A DNA stretch of 64,000 bases from NCBI GenBank assembly GCA_905250115.1, contig CAJNOI010000002.1:312094-376093 (forward strand), in the 5' to 3' direction. The DNA is from Adineta steineri (lineage: Eukaryota; Rotifera; Eurotatoria; Adinetida; Adinetidae). Below are positions 1 through 14,900 of the stretch, in pieces. Every line of letters begins with the position of its first letter. Position 1 is the first letter of the stretch. The notes under the pieces are model-generated. The model was not told where the DNA came from, made no database searches, and saw nothing but the letters and a program-made list of their open reading frames with translations. A program made the position numbers and the translations under genes.

Positions 1-1303
1 TGGTAATATTGATGAATTGTTGGATATTCGTGGTTCAAGATTTGAAATTTGTACAATAGATGAAGTTGATTGTATTGTTATATTATCTGAAATTGTAGTT
101 GTATTTAAAGGTAATGTTGAAATAGCTAGTAATGATTGTGGCATTTGTGTTATTATTGGAATTGATCGACGAGCCGCAATGTAAGTTGAATTTAAAGGCA
201 TTGCTGGTGAAAGAGGAGCAAATGTAACAGATACTGCATTTAATTGATTTTCCTGTTCTTGCTCTTCTTCTTCTTCACTAATTTCTTCTTGTTGAATTAT
301 TGATACTGATTGTACAGGTGCAAATGGAATTGTTGAAGTTGGAGGTGGCATTAAAGACGAAGATGGAAGAAGGAGGAGAGGCGGTGGAGAAGAATTAATA
401 GAAGTTAAATTCGGTTGAAAATGAAGTTCATCTTGTGGTTGTTGTTGCTCTACTTCTTGTTGTCGTTGTGTTTGTGGTGATATAAAACTATCTGTAGCAA
501 ATTCAAGTTCGTCTAGTTGTCTTTCTATAATATGATAAAAATTCGAATACAACTTAAAGTTAATCTATCAAAGTTTTACTTGAACAAAGACATGCACGAC
601 GTCTCTTATTTGCTGGAAGTAAAAAATGATCTTAAATGAAAAGATAAATTATTAAAAAAATGCATAGAAATTACTTCGTTTCATACCTTTTGATTCACAG
701 CGGGGATGACATGTTGTTGTTGTTGTTGCACCTACACTAACATGTTCATCATTTGTATCCTTCGGAAGATCATTATCTTGATGGTCTAATTAAAACATTA
801 AAACTAATAGAAATTTTTTTTACAAATAATTATGTAATTACTTATTTCAGTTGGATTAGGTATTGCATCCGTCGTATCTTCATTATCTAATTAATAAAAG
901 AAAAATAAATAGAAATAAAATTAACATTTAAAAATCTACCTATTCGTTGTCGTTTTCTTGATATTGATGGTGATTGATTTTCATCTGCTATTACATTTGT
1001 TTGTTTATTTGTACGTTTATGTTGTTGCTGTTTTTTGACTTCCATCATTTTAGTTTGAATTAGTTGTGTAAAACCATTATTAGAATTATTTTCTTTATCA
1101 TTTACATCATCTAATTGATTCGTATCACGTGTATTCGATCGTGTGCGTATATGAACTGTATTATTTGTTTGTCGAATTGATACACGTCGTGACTTTTCAT
1201 TTGATTTTCTTTTCTTCTTAGAAGTTTTTATTATTGGTTTTTTACGTGTTTGTTTAGATTTTTTACCTGTAGGTGAACCTATGAAATCATAAGGATCAAC
1301 CAT
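1..1303 (-). CDS. Unidentified low-complexity nuclear-type protein, 3' end cut by window edge
   Basis: I do not recognise this protein. The start is the ATG at 1303, and the N-terminus reads MVDPYDFIGSPTGKK. Exons read as about 940-1303, 842-886, 687-785, about 578-612, and 1 to about 524, which runs off the window. Splice sites are canonical GT-AG and the frame is kept over the first three junctions. The first exon is very rich in Lys, Arg, Ser and Thr (nuclear-localisation-like runs) and contains a KEN tripeptide. A short Cys pattern follows (CHPRC, then ACLC about 14 residues later). After that come Gln-, Pro- and Ser-rich stretches and an acidic run, EEISEEEEEQEQE. The composition suggests a disordered nuclear or chromatin protein, possibly an APC/C substrate because of the KEN motif. 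That is inference; no domain is visible. Confidence 0.6.
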
Positions 1304-1734
1304 TTTCTAAAAGAAAAAGAAGATAAACGTTCGAATCTTTGCTTTGTGACATACACATTGTCATAGAGCGTATTATTATTTATTCATTAATTTAAATTTG
1401 AATTTCTTTTGTTGTTGTTGTTGTTTTCTTTTTTTTTATACAAATACAAACAAAAAGAAAAAGAAAACAGGTAATCTGAATAGATCATATCATAAGTATT
1501 AACAAAAAAAACTAATTAATAGTAGGAAACAAAGAAATAGTAAAAAAAACCTCACAAACGCGTAATACAAAAAAAAGACAATAACAAATATTCTTTTACG
1601 TTGCGTCTGTTTTCAATACTGTATTTAGGTAGTTCTTAGAATCGAATAATACCAGTCGATACACATAGATAATATATACAGAAAAAAAGAGAGAGAGAGA
1701 AAGAGAGATGAAGAAGAAAACGAAAAAACATAGT
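1304..1734. other. Short intergenic stretch
   Basis: This gap of about 430 bp lies between two minus-strand genes. It is AT-rich with A/T homopolymers and a GA-rich simple tract near 1690-1710. It should hold the promoter or 5' UTR of the left gene and the 3' UTR of the receptor gene. No further coding or RNA structure is visible. Confidence 0.5.
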
Positions 1735-4700
1735 TTAACACTCAGTACCACGAACAATAGGTGATGTCAATGATTCATATTTCGCTGGCGGTAAAAAGAA
1801 TGGTGAATTAGGTGAATTTTTTTGTAAACTATTTTGTCGTAATTTAACAAGACCTGAACGTATTGTATCACCATTAGGTAAACAAACAACATCGGATGGT
1901 CCTATACCAGAATCTGATGATGATACAAGACGTTCTTCATATAAATATGAAGAATTATCTGAACTTCCATTATTTAAACGTGTACGTGAATTTGAACGTG
2001 ATCGTGGTTTAGGTAATGGCATCGGATGTTTATCTAGACTATCTATTGGTAAACGAATAGAACCTAGAGTTGAATAACGTGGTTTAGGTGGAGGTGGTGC
2101 CCGACGTTTTGTTGATGATGATGACACAAGAAATGAACCACTTTCAGACATAACATCAGTTGTTGTTGAATAAACAGGTGATTCATCTTCTTCTTCATTA
2201 TTTTCATCAGTATCATGAAGCATTTTTCTTGTTGATGCAAGTATATTTGTTGGAGTCATTGGTCCATATTTATTGTCATTTAGTGGATTACCATAAAATT
2301 TGTTATTAAATGTGCGTGCTCGTGTTGGTATTGTATTAAGACTATTTGTTATTGACTCTTGATCAATATAATGTATATTTGCTGATTGTTGAGGTTTTTG
2401 TTGATGATAAACAGATGAGGGTGAAGATGGTTGTTGAGAATATTTACCATTTAAATGAGTTGGAATATCATAAACAGCTCCATTCTAAAAAAAAGAATAA
2501 GTAAAATATGAAATCTTTTCGAAGAATAAATATATCAACTAACTGGATGATGTTGATGATTACCATTTGGAACTAAATGTGAAATAGTCTCATCTAACAA
2601 AATGAAATTCTTATTATTATAAAATATGATTTCAATAACAAATATTTACCAGTTATTGGTTTTAATGATTCGCTCTCGGTCGACGAGCGCGGATATTCTA
2701 TAGAAAATAAATAAATAAAAATATATATATTTCTTAATATACACAATAATCTAATCGATTTGTTTTGTCGGTCGAATAAAAAACTTAATAGCGGAAAAGA
2801 AAAACAATAACATGCATAATATATCATGCTCGATTGTCGATTTTTATGTAACTAATTGGAAAACATACGTTGAAGGAATAATAGGAAGAGGAGAAGAAGA
2901 AGGAGGAGAAGATTGTATCTGATGTACAGAAACAATACAAGATTTTTCCATTGCCACTGGTAATGCTGAAGGATATTTTATTATGTGATTAAAAAAAATA
3001 CAAATATACAAATAAATTATAACTTACTATCTTTTTGATAGAAATTGTTTCTTTCAGCAAGTTTTGATCGATCACGATGACATGTTCCACAAAGACAACA
3101 AAGAAAAAAGAATAAAATTGCACCACCAAATATACTACCAATAACAACAAGAATTTTCTTATTAAAAAATGGTGTATCTTTTCGTACTAAAAAACAAACA
3201 GAAGAATTATATATATATTTATTAATTAATTACATGTTGGCTGATTTAATTGTATAACATAACCATGTGTATTAATTGATAATGAACCGTAACGATTAAA
3301 TGCTGAGACACGAAATTCTACAGGTTCATGAAAATTTTCTAATGCAAATATACAAGATTTTGTTCGAGCAATTTCTTCAAACATTTTTCGATTATCTTTA
3401 TCATTATATTTAAATAATGTACAGACATAACCATCATTATCACCTTGTGCATAACTTTTCGTACAACTTATTGTTATAGTTACATTTGATGAATAAGTAT
3501 CAACTGTACACTGACTTATAGCATCCGGTACACCTAAAAATGAAAATAAAATTTCAATATCTATAGAAAATAATGTAACAAGTCCTACGCAATTTAAAGT
3601 AGTTTTTAAAATGTGTATATTCCTTTTTAGACATACGATTGAATTTTAACTAACGACATCAATAAAAACTCTATATATTATAATGTCATAATAAAAAAAT
3701 TTCGTCAAGGATGCATACAATTACAACGATCGAACATATTCTTAATTTGTTAAATTTATAAATAATAACATAAGAATGACTCGTATTTTATGCGAATGAG
3801 TTTTTAGTCATTTGAAAATTTCTTATTCAGAGAAATTCAATCAGATAGCTTCATACATTGTGTGATTGTTCTACATCAATTCAACAAAGTATAACTGATT
3901 AATCAATTTACTGATGTATTAAACACTCATATATTTAAAGATGATGTTTTAGCTATAGTCTCAACTATTCTTTTCTTTCTTTTTGAAATTCCCATATGAC
4001 GTGCAATATTAACTAGCGGAAAAAGAATTTTGCTGATTATAAACGAAGTTATTGATCTTTGGGACTCATAATGAGTTTATTGCGTAAGAACAATGTATAT
4101 AAAAAGTTATATGATGTGAATAGAGCGTCATGCAAAGTGATAATGAAGAAATTTTTGTTACATATAATTAATCAACTAATGTCGATATATTTTTATCGAA
4201 ATATCTATAATGTACTTAAAAGACGATTTCATTTCTTAGTATTGTTTATAATTAGAATTATAAATAAAACTCAGATTATTTTTAAAAAAAAGGAGATCAA
4301 AAGGTAAATTAAAGATGTTATTTTTGTATGAAAAATCCTAGACTTAGTTATAATCTCAATTAAATCATTAAAAAATTCTACCTCCATGAATTAATTCATA
4401 TGTGCATGTATCAAAACCAATGCTATTATTAGCAGTTACATTAAATGGACGAAATTGTTCGATTGATGTTGGTGTTATATCAAATGTATATTGTAATTGA
4501 TTTTGATCACCACCAGATGGTCGCTGAATAATTGATGGAGCTAAACCATTGATTGTATAACGTATATATGTTGGATTAGCACGTACAACAGTACAGTTAA
4601 TAGTACGTGTTTGATTGATACCTGAATAGATTTTCCTTGATTTTTCTATAACAGTTGGTCGAACTAAATTAATGAGAAAAAAAATATACTTTAGTATCAA

Positions 4701-5723
4701 TACTAAAAATGAATTAACTATTACATTCAATATATAATTGTTTTGTTACTGATAGCATAAGTTGTTTATTAATTTGTTTCATATCAACACGACATGTAAG
4801 ATTTCGTCCATTATCCGATGATTTTAATCCAGCAATACGATAAGCTTCATAGACACTTGGTTTAAAGAGATTATTGATGATAGATGGAGATTGAATACCA
4901 CTTGCTAATGCCATAATTGTTGGTGTGGTACCATTTTTATCTAATGATATATCAAGAGCTGGACGAGGTGAACCATCAACAGCACAAACAATATCTAATG
5001 GTTCACCTTCAACCATAACTAAACAATTATTATTATCAATTCCACAGAAATCATTTGTACGAGTTCGTGATGTTGTATGTAGATTGTTCAAATATATATG
5101 TTGAACGGGAACTAAGAAAAACAACAAAATAAAATGGCTTCATTTTCAAAGAACTCATTCGATAGATCCATTAATCACTCATCGACGTCTATTTCTTTTT
5201 CTATAATAACATACAAAAGTAGTTTATCTTGTTCTAATCATCGATCGTATGAATACAATCGTTTGATTGAGAATAAATCGACTGTCGAATAATTCATTTC
5301 TTTCTTTTTTTTGTCAATATTAAAAATGATATAGTATCAAATGATTATGTAATTAAAGTTTATCTTTTTTTTCTCGTTCTCTGTTTTATTGTTAAACTTA
5401 CTATAGACTTGAAGTTTTTGCCAATCCGTATCATCTTGTGGACATTTATATAATCCACTATCATCTTCATTAACATTATTTATTCGTAATAAACTTGTAC
5501 GATACGGATTTGAATAACGATCATCTTTAGTTGGTTCAACAATTAAATTTTTTTTACCATCAAAACTTCGATATTCATAAGCATAAATTGATGTTGAACG
5601 ATTGTCACATAATTCAGCTATATCACCACGTTTGACATAAAGTGTTGTTTGTTGTCCAAAAATAATTGTTATTGTTAGAGAGAAGAAAAATAAAGAGTAG
5701 AATAACATCAGATCATTATGCAT
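1735..5723 (-). CDS. Immunoglobulin/fibronectin III type I membrane receptor
   Basis: This looks like a cell-surface adhesion or recognition receptor. Nine exons keep the frame exactly and give 797 codons plus stop: 5402-5723, 4725-5111, 4382-4663, 3234-3533, 3028-3186, 2869-2965, 2650-2697, 2544-2593 and 1735-2483. Exon 1 has a hydrophobic signal peptide and a first Ig domain ending with DSGLYKC. Exons 2 and 3 each carry an Ig-like domain with paired Cys. Exon 4 is a fibronectin III domain (FRVSAFNRYGS). Exon 5 holds the membrane span (ILVVIGSIFGGAILFFFL) followed by Cys-rich and basic stop-transfer residues. The cytoplasmic tail is Pro- and Ser-rich, with an SH3-ligand-like motif (RAPPPPKPR) and a YDIP tyrosine motif. 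The layout (3 Ig, FN3, TM, tail) resembles nephrin/Kirrel/irre or other IgSF adhesion molecules. I cannot choose between them. The last residues, RGTEC, are not a PDZ ligand. Confidence 0.8.
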
Positions 5724-8700
5724 AGTTCATCTTCAATAAAAATTAAAATTTTTTTTTATCTTACAAATATATAAAATAAATGTCTATGATAAATATAAGT
5801 TTGTTCAATGTAAGAAAAAGAAAGCATTGATTATATATATGCGCGTGTGTGTGTGTGAGAAAAATAGTCTGCTATTACCATCGACCTTTAAAGACTGAAG
5901 GAAGTGCTAGGTAATAATACTCAGTTATTACTAAAGGAAAGATAAAAAATGAAACTAATTATCTAAAGAAAATTGTCGAATACTAACCTTGGAAATATGA
6001 GAAGAGAAGAAAGAGAAGAAAAAAAAGATGAGTCAACTCGTGATTTATACGCTCTGTGATCATCATTTTTTTGTCTGTAGTGTGTATCTTGACCATGTAA
6101 GAAATACGAATAAAATATAAGAGAAAAGATCCTATAGGGTTAAACGCGACACTTAAAGATTCTCTGATGCTCAACCATCTATAATTGGTGCCGACAATTA
6201 CAAACTACATACACACATGCGTGCACGCGCGTCCAACATTATATTTTTACTGTCGATCGTGCGTATATTATGATTGTTTGCAGGAACAGATGAAGCAGTA
6301 AAGAAACAAGAAAATGATGATGACAAAATGCTGACCGTTCATATTGCACAATAGTGAGTGTCAATGACATATATACACGCGAAGTAAAGGAAAAGAGAAA
6401 GAAAAAAGGACTGCGACGCTGGTGAGTGACATGATAACATGATTATGTGCGTGTATGCTTGTATGAATGTGCCAAAAAAAATGATAATAACATCCATGAG
6501 ACGAATAGACAACAATGAACTATGTTATATATATACTCTAAGAGAAAGAGAAGAAAAAAAAAATTGGAAATTTTGATAAATAAAAACTTGGCGTATTATC
6601 ACGTACCTGCAACTACTGATTTTAAACGTGCAGTTGCTACCACTTGCATACTAAAATCATCTATTCATTCCACATATCTTATTTCTATGGCGCATCCCAC
6701 ACACACATTGACACGAACGAAAGAAGAATGTATAATAATATCATATATGATGCATAACGTATATCTGATCATAGCTCGTGTATATATAAACTATGGAGGC
6801 GAGACGATATTTTCTCAATGCTATTATACTACTATTTTTCTCTCCCTCTCTGTCGTTCTTTTTATAGTGATGTTATAAGATGCAAACGAGCATGCATGCA
6901 CATTCATGTAAAATGTAGCCGACATGAACATTTCTTCTTATTCTATGATTTTTTCCTTCTCCTGTATTCCCAGTCTACTTGAAAAAAAAAAGATGACCAT
7001 CATCGCCCTAACTAGAGTGAAAGAAGAGAACAAGCATTGAGTGAATAACGTTCTTTCTTTGGTGTCTCGCGCTTTTTTTCTGTTGTCTCTCTAGATGTGT
7101 GTGTGCATTTGCTTCCATTCTTCAGTGCAACGAAACCCACACACATAGTCTCATACATACAGAAAGAGAGAGAGAGGGAGAGAAAAAGACAGACACAGAG
7201 ACAGAGACAGAGAGAAAGACAAAAGAACAAGATGAAAAAATCGAGCACGCATATTTGATGGATGAATCTGCATGATGAAACGAGTCAACCTACCGATGCT
7301 GACGCCGCCGACCGGTCAAAATACGTCCAGCTGCATTTAATAAAGAGAGAAAAAAAAGAATAAGCACCACAAAACTATAAGGCATAAAAAAAAAACGGAA
7401 GGAAAATAGATTGCTCTTGTAATATAAGTACAACATCAAGTTCCAAACTAATTTGACGGATTGGTGCTAGATTTGACACTATCATGGATTGTGTATATTC
7501 ATGTTGTGAAACACTCAACGTTGCCCTTTTAAAGAGATACTGACCCCGATGAAGAGAACACTATGCGCTTTGCATTCAAGGTCTCAACCTTTTATTGCAA
7601 TCTATACTCAGTTGTATTCTCTTATTCATTATTTAATCAATCCTATACCATACGATAGATATTCACTCAATGGAATAGAATTAAAGGCGTTCTTCAAGAT
7701 TCGACTCAGAGCGCGTACTAATTCAAGTGGTCACTTACAAATAACTTGTAAAAAACGATGTCAACAAAAACTGTACATGAATGAACATAAATTGATGAGA
7801 AGCGCTGGCGACGATTGCTAACGAAAAAAAAAAACGAAGAAAAAGAAACATTCAATTTGATTAGTTGCATGTCACCATCATCAATCGACGAGTACACATC
7901 CACATTTACTCACATATAGTCTGAACCATCGGCGTTTTGCTGGTGACGTTGCATAAGTTTATGTGTGCATCGAATACAGTCAATAAACGATCAAATTACA
8001 CACTCGATATATGCACGCTAGAAAGAGACCCATCCTCGACGCCTCTATACAATCGATATCTCCTTTCGAGCAGAAAAAAAAAGACAGAAACAATCAAAAA
8101 TTAACTTTTACAATTTTTTTCTTGTCATATCGTTATCGTTTATTTGAACCATTTCATTAAGTTTGTCTTTTTCTCCCGCTCCTTTTTTTTTACATTCATA
8201 TGTAACAATACAAGGTTTCATTTATGTATATACGGAAGAAGAAAAAAAGCCAAGAAATAAAACAGTTTTACTAGCCTTTTCTTTAATCATATATATATAT
8301 GCACTTTGTTGGATTCTTAAGTAAATCGATTTGGTCTTTAAATCAACACTATTGTACAAAGATGATGATGAAGAAAGAAAGAAAGGAAGGAAGAAAGAAA
8401 AGTCAAAAATCCAGTCCATTATTCTTTTGTATTCATACAATATCTATTTGATTGGTTTTAAATTATAACCAATGAATATAACATTCGAAATTTTGTTTTA
8501 ATTCGATTATAATTAAAATGCATTAACGATTAATTCCTTTTTAAGAGAATATCTACTTTTAATTCTACATATACATTGAAATGACCTTATCCGTTCATGA
8601 TAAACTAGTATAATTATATTTAGATATATTTACTTGATCAATTACAAAAACTTTAATTATTATTTACAAATTTCAACTATATCGCAGTTACTTGTGTGCA

Positions 8701-8947
8701 CTGGAACGATAAATTAAACAAGCTTTTCATAACAGAAATCCATTGAAGAAAAAAGAAAAAGAACAGAACACGCAATAAACATTTATATCACGTGTAAAAC
8801 GGGTTGATGATGCAGACGATGTTTCTATTTTGGTAAATAAATCAAACATGTTTTTCTTTTTTCGACAAGTTAACTGAATAATAAAAGAAACTTATATTCT
8901 TTCTTATTTCCAGATGGAATTAAATTATATAAATCATTATTACCGTG
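5724..8947. other. Intergenic region between divergent receptor and USP24 genes
   Basis: About 3.2 kb without a supportable gene. It is AT-rich with many homopolymers, a GT tract near 5843-5860, a purine simple repeat at about 7161-7218 and a GAAA/GGAA tract near 8368-8400. The open frames here encode low-complexity Leu/Phe/Ser strings and show no splice-consistent structure. It should contain the promoters of both divergent genes, but I see no specific regulatory motif. Confidence 0.5.
7161..7218. repeat. GA/CA-rich simple sequence repeat
   Basis: A purine-rich microsatellite made of imperfect GAGA, GACA and CAGAGA units. It lies in noncoding DNA between the two divergent genes. Confidence 0.7.
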
Positions 8948-11900
8948 ATGAAACGCAGCGCTCACACGGTAAGTTCTTCTTTAATCGAAACTACCAATAA
9001 TAATTCTCCTAAACGTTCCTGTACTCAACGAAATAAACTTTGTGTCGCCAGGTATATTTATATATATTTATTTTAATTACTAATGAAAACATTTATTATT
9101 TGTTTTTCAAAACTAAAATAGTAATACTATCAGTGCTTGTTCTTCAATAATGTCGAATGATATATTAACTATGGAAGATAATATAGAATCTTTAATATCT
9201 ATGGGATTTATTGATCGAGATTTAAATCGTAGAATATTAACTAAAGCAAATAATGACATAGGTGAAGCAATAACTATTCTAACTACTACAAATTATTTTA
9301 ATGATGACGTTCAAATACCAGTTGAAACAACAACATCAACGTTCATCGGTCCACTTTCAAAAGAACAACTCGAACAACAACAACAACAACAACAACAAGC
9401 GGTAAGAAAAAAACACATGACAAAGAAAAGGAAGATAAGAAAAGAAAAATAAATAGAAAGAAATAAATATGTTTTTCGGAGTTTCATTCGATTTATTTTT
9501 TATCTTCTTACGAATTATGGGGCGTTTTAAACGAAAACTTATGAGTAAATTATTCAAGTCGAAAAAAACGGTTTAAAACTTTTCAAAGATAAATAAACAA
9601 ATGAAACATTTTTATTCTTTTTCTATTAAAGGTTCCTTCAAATGAGAATACAAATGGTTCACATTCCGTAATATCTACTGAGTTAACAATAAATAGTTTC
9701 GATTCATTTACGACAAATGCTTTTCTTGATCTTGAAACAAAAGTTTATGGGGATAGTTGGTCAATACCTTATAAACGTAAGTATAGCTTTTAAAGAAAAA
9801 AAATCTTATAAATGTTAAAAGAAGATTTCTCAATGAGTTTCTATATTTAAAATTCAATTGAATAATATAATATAACTTACTTTTTTCTGTAAACATATAT
9901 TGCATCAAATGAAAGGGTGTGTGTGTATGTGTTTTTTACCTGTTCTGAACAAAGTTGAATGTCTTAATAACGGAAGAAACATAGATGTTTATGAAAAATG
10001 ACGAAAGAAATAGTAATATATATTCGAAATTTACACATATCAAAATAAATGTAGTATACAATTAATGAAGAAATGGAGCGTTAATGGAACCCATTAAACT
10101 ATATACATTATATATATATAATTAGTTTCAAAAACACACTTATGTAGTAAGATTTTTATCATTCATTTATTTTTTGTTCTTCATTGTTAATTGCTTTGTG
10201 ATGATGATACATAAAAATATTGATGTAATGTATCATACACGCGGTTGAAATTGTAAAATAACTAAAGTAAAAAAAAAAATAGAATACATACACGAGATCG
10301 TTAATAATCCATATCGAATGTATAATACCAGTAGATATTTCTAATATCATGAGTTATGTTTCAAATGATATAAAGTGAATAATAGAGGTGTAAAATCTTC
10401 GCAAAAACCAAAAATTTCCCTTTCTGGGAAAATGTTTTTTGAAAAATTCTCCAGAATTTACAAAAATTTCCTCCCCATGCGGGGGCGCACAAGAAAGATT
10501 CTGCATCGCTGATGAATAGCTCATCATTTCATTGACTGAATACATTTAGTTTGATTCTGTTCATCTTACTTGTAATAACGGAGAAATATATCAATAAAAA
10601 TTCAGTATTGTTCTGATGTATGTATATCATATGATCGTGCATGCCCTTATTTAAAAATCAAGTCACGTTTGAAATGAACACTTAAAACACACATTGATGC
10701 TTAGTTATTTACATTTTAATTTTATTTTATTTGATACTTTTGTATAAAATGACATTCATTAAAAAATAAAATAATTTTCTATTATTCAGGTGAAGAAGCT
10801 CTTGGTCAATGTCTTTTATCAGCAACAAAACTTGCGCTTACCGGTAATTCTGATGAAATAAATATTCTGTGTTGTAAGTATCTTTTTTCTAATAGGTACT
10901 GCGGATCAAGATAAACATTGTCTTAAATTTATGGAAAATTTAATCCCTGAAGCTTTTCGAAAAGTATAACACTTATTTAATTGATTTCGTAACATCTATT
11001 TCTTTTCTTACAATCAGTTACAATGTTCTTATCATGTTAATAATTGGGCAATGGAAATTCAATTAGGTGTATTTGATATGGTTGAATTAGTAGTCGATTT
11101 AATCTCAGCACGTTTAGCTTATTCACCTGTTCCTGTTAAATTACTTGAAACATTAACTATATTATTTGATTATGATTCTGTTTTTCAACGAAAACATAAA
11201 TCAAAAACATACGATCGTTCCTTATATGACAAACAATTAGGAGATCGTACATTAGCTAGTCCGCCATCAGTATCCGCCTTTTCTGTATATAATCGAAATG
11301 AAACATACGGTTGGTTATGTCAAATAATAAATCGTTTCGTATACAAAGATGGACTTACAAATTTAAAACAACAATTTCAAAATGAAAAACCATTAACAGC
11401 TCTTGTAAGAAATAGTACAATAACGAACATGTTTGTCATTTGATTCTTTTAGGAATATAATGCCTTACTTTCACCATTTGTTAATTGTATGGATTATATA
11501 TCCTTAGATAAATATCGACAATTATTTGGTGAACATATTGATCAAGCATTGGAATATATTATAAATCTAAAAGACGAAGATTTTAAAGCTAAAGTTTGTT
11601 GTTATATTAAATTGTCAAATAAAAATTTTTTTCTTCTATACATTTTAGTCAGCTAATTCAATATTTGAATTATTAACAACATTACGTAATATATGTGCAG
11701 CTGCATGGCATAATCGTCTTGAACAAGTCGAACAACTACATCTTAATTTATTACTTAAAATGATTGCATTATCAAATTTTAATGCTAAAATGAATTCATT
11801 AAAAGAAGTAAATTAAAAAAATTCAATCGATTAGAAAGATAAATATTTATTTTAGTTAGCAAAAATAATTGAAAATTCTACATCGAATATACAGAATATG

Positions 11901-14900
11901 TCTAAAACATCTATTCGACGTGAAGTTATTAGTGATTGGATTATTGAAAATTCTATACTTTCAAAAGCACTTGAAGGTAAAAGAAAAAAGATTATAAAAT
12001 ACTTTTAATAATTAAATTATCAATAGGAAATATCGATCAAAATCAATATGTTGATAAAGTTCGAACATTATTAGATTTTATTGCAACAAAAATTTCGAAA
12101 GAAGAAATTGAAACTATATGGAAAATGCAGGTAAGACTCATTTTTTTAAATAAATAACAGTGCAATCAGAATTCGACACGTATATTTCTAGCATGGTCGT
12201 TCGTTAGTTGCTGTTGATCATTTGTTTACATTGATTGCATCAGCAGCTGCAAAATTTAATTTGCAACAACTTGACTATCTAATTGAATTTATCTATGATG
12301 TAAATTAATTTTTTTTAAGTTTTTTGACCTTGACTTTGTTTTGTTTATTATTGAAAGTCTTGGAAAATCGAAACAATTCTTATTCAAGAAAAACTTATTG
12401 AATTACTTGGTGCAATTGGTCGAGAATGTCAAAAAGAATCGGCTGCTCGTGTGTTAGAAATTCTTTGGGATATGGCACATGAAGAACATCTTAGTCGTTC
12501 TATGCTTGATCATATTCTATATTGTCATTTACGTATATTTAGTGAAGGTCGTTCACCATATGATATACTTAAACGTGATTATTGTCTTAAATGTATGAAT
12601 GATTTACAACGTAAACAAGGTTGGTTAGCACCAGCTATAAAACATCTATATGATTTATTACGTCATGATTCAACAAATACATTTAAACGTACGGATCAAG
12701 ATCTTATATCAGTATTAGTTCAAAATCATGATTTAATCTCCGCATTAATTCAAAGTTTATCAACATGTCAATTAGATGTTTGGAATAAAACTGATGGACA
12801 TGTAACTATCGATACATTAGTTGATGGTCGTTATACACATGAAGAATCAACAAGAAATCATTTAGATTTATTATCATTTTTATTGAAAAAAGGAAATCTT
12901 TTTTTAATATTAAAACGTAGTGAAGAATTATGGGATACATTAATAACAAATAAACATGTGAATTCATTTGATCATGAACTCGGATTAAATTGGTTTATAA
13001 CATGTTTAGAAGATCTTAATCGTGAATCTCAAAAAGCTTTATTTGAAGAACGTGTATCAAAACTTGATCCAATTCATTTATCACCTAAAGGTAGAAATTT
13101 AAAATTCAATAAATATATTTCGAATTCTATTTTATTCTTAAAATAGGTTATGCTTGTTTTAAATTATATTTCGAAAGATGTGAGTCAGAACGAGGAAATT
13201 CAACAAGTAGATTTAATTATAATCCAAATACATCTACATCGATTAATGTAAGTGAATATTTTTGCAGAAAAATAAATAAATTTCTATATTTTATCGAAAT
13301 AGAATGAAATGCTAGAATATTATGGTATAAATGAATTATGGAATATAATCTTATGTGTTAGCGATGACAATTTAGCTAATGAAGCAACACGTTTTCTACT
13401 TGATTTATATTATTTAAAACAACCAAATCGTACTCGTCGTTTAACAGCTACATCACTTCATGAATATTTTCTTAAAGAAGTTTATACACGTTTAAGTTAT
13501 TTACTTAATAATGCTATACCACCATCAACAGTATTAACTAAAGAAATGGAACAATTTTATAACTCTTTAAAAGCCTATGGTGAACAATTAATAACAATAC
13601 CAACACCAACAATAACGGAGTCTCAACTATCTAATTCAGATGAAATTGATCATACATTATGGTTACAAAAAATTGAACGTCTATTAATGATAACAGAAGA
13701 ATATATACATATTGTTGAACATGAACATTCACCAACAGCACATATAACATCATTTTATGGTTTAGAATATCAAATAAAAATAACTCTAGATGAAATAGGT
13801 AAAACAATTTCTTCGTATGATATTGTAACTGTTCATTCAAATGATACACTCGAAATGTTGCGTATACGTCTTGGAGAATTCTATAAAGTTTTATCACATG
13901 ATATACATATATCAATACAAAACACTCGCCCATTACCACCATCCTATGATCATATTGGAATGAATTCAAATCCTATAGCATTACCATATTCATCCAATAA
14001 TCAATCAAATACAAATAACAATAATAATAACAATAGTAATAACAATAGTGTTCTTGGTGCATGGTTAAATTCGAAATATTTATATCAAGTTCATATTGTA
14101 CCTGGTACAACGGTATATATAAAAATCTTAGGTGGTACATCAAATCAACCAATAAAATCAGTTAGTACCGAACCAAAACGTATATATTTAAATGATTCAT
14201 TATCATTATCATCACTACGTAATAAAAATACTAATATAAATCCAAATGATGATTTAGCACGTTCAATACCATCAAATATGATGGTAGAAAATTCGAAAAT
14301 TTATGATGTACTTTATACATTATCTTATTTAAATAATAAAAATATTCATCAACGTATAAGAAATCTTCTTTGTTTAATACCATCAGATACTCGTACACAT
14401 GATTTTCTTGATTATATATCAATACGTGCAGTTAATGTATGTACAACTGAACGACGACAATCAACAGAAAATTCTAATAATATAAATCCTCGACAAGCTA
14501 TTGAACATGTATTTGATATAAATAATTGTAGTTTTATACAATTACTTTATAATCTTGAAATTTTATCAAGTAAAATTTTACCTCTATCAACAAATAATGG
14601 TATACAAGAAAGTTCAAAATTATTTCGACAAGATTTTATTGAACAATCAGGTGTAGATTTTTTATTTCAATTACTTAATTCATTAACTGATTTTATATCA
14701 AATGAATATCAATATACATTATGTCAAGAAATGATAATATATATTTTACAACTTATACAATTATTAGTTTGTGGTAATAATATTAATCATTCAATTGATA
14801 ATATTTTATCATCATCAACAACATCTACACAAATCTCACCATTATCATCATTATTACAAATGTCACAAACAGTTAATGATAATATGAATGAAACAACAAT

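Noticed and set aside
4059-4307. An open frame inside the long receptor intron, considered as a nested gene
   Set aside because: Basic, low-complexity translation without any domain; the intron is otherwise plain.
6522-6878. A 118-codon plus-strand open frame upstream of USP24
   Set aside because: Low-complexity, no conserved residues, no splice partners, and sequence typical of AT-rich noncoding DNA.
7012-7248. A Leu/Cys-rich minus-strand open frame
   Set aside because: It is the translation of a GA/CA microsatellite.
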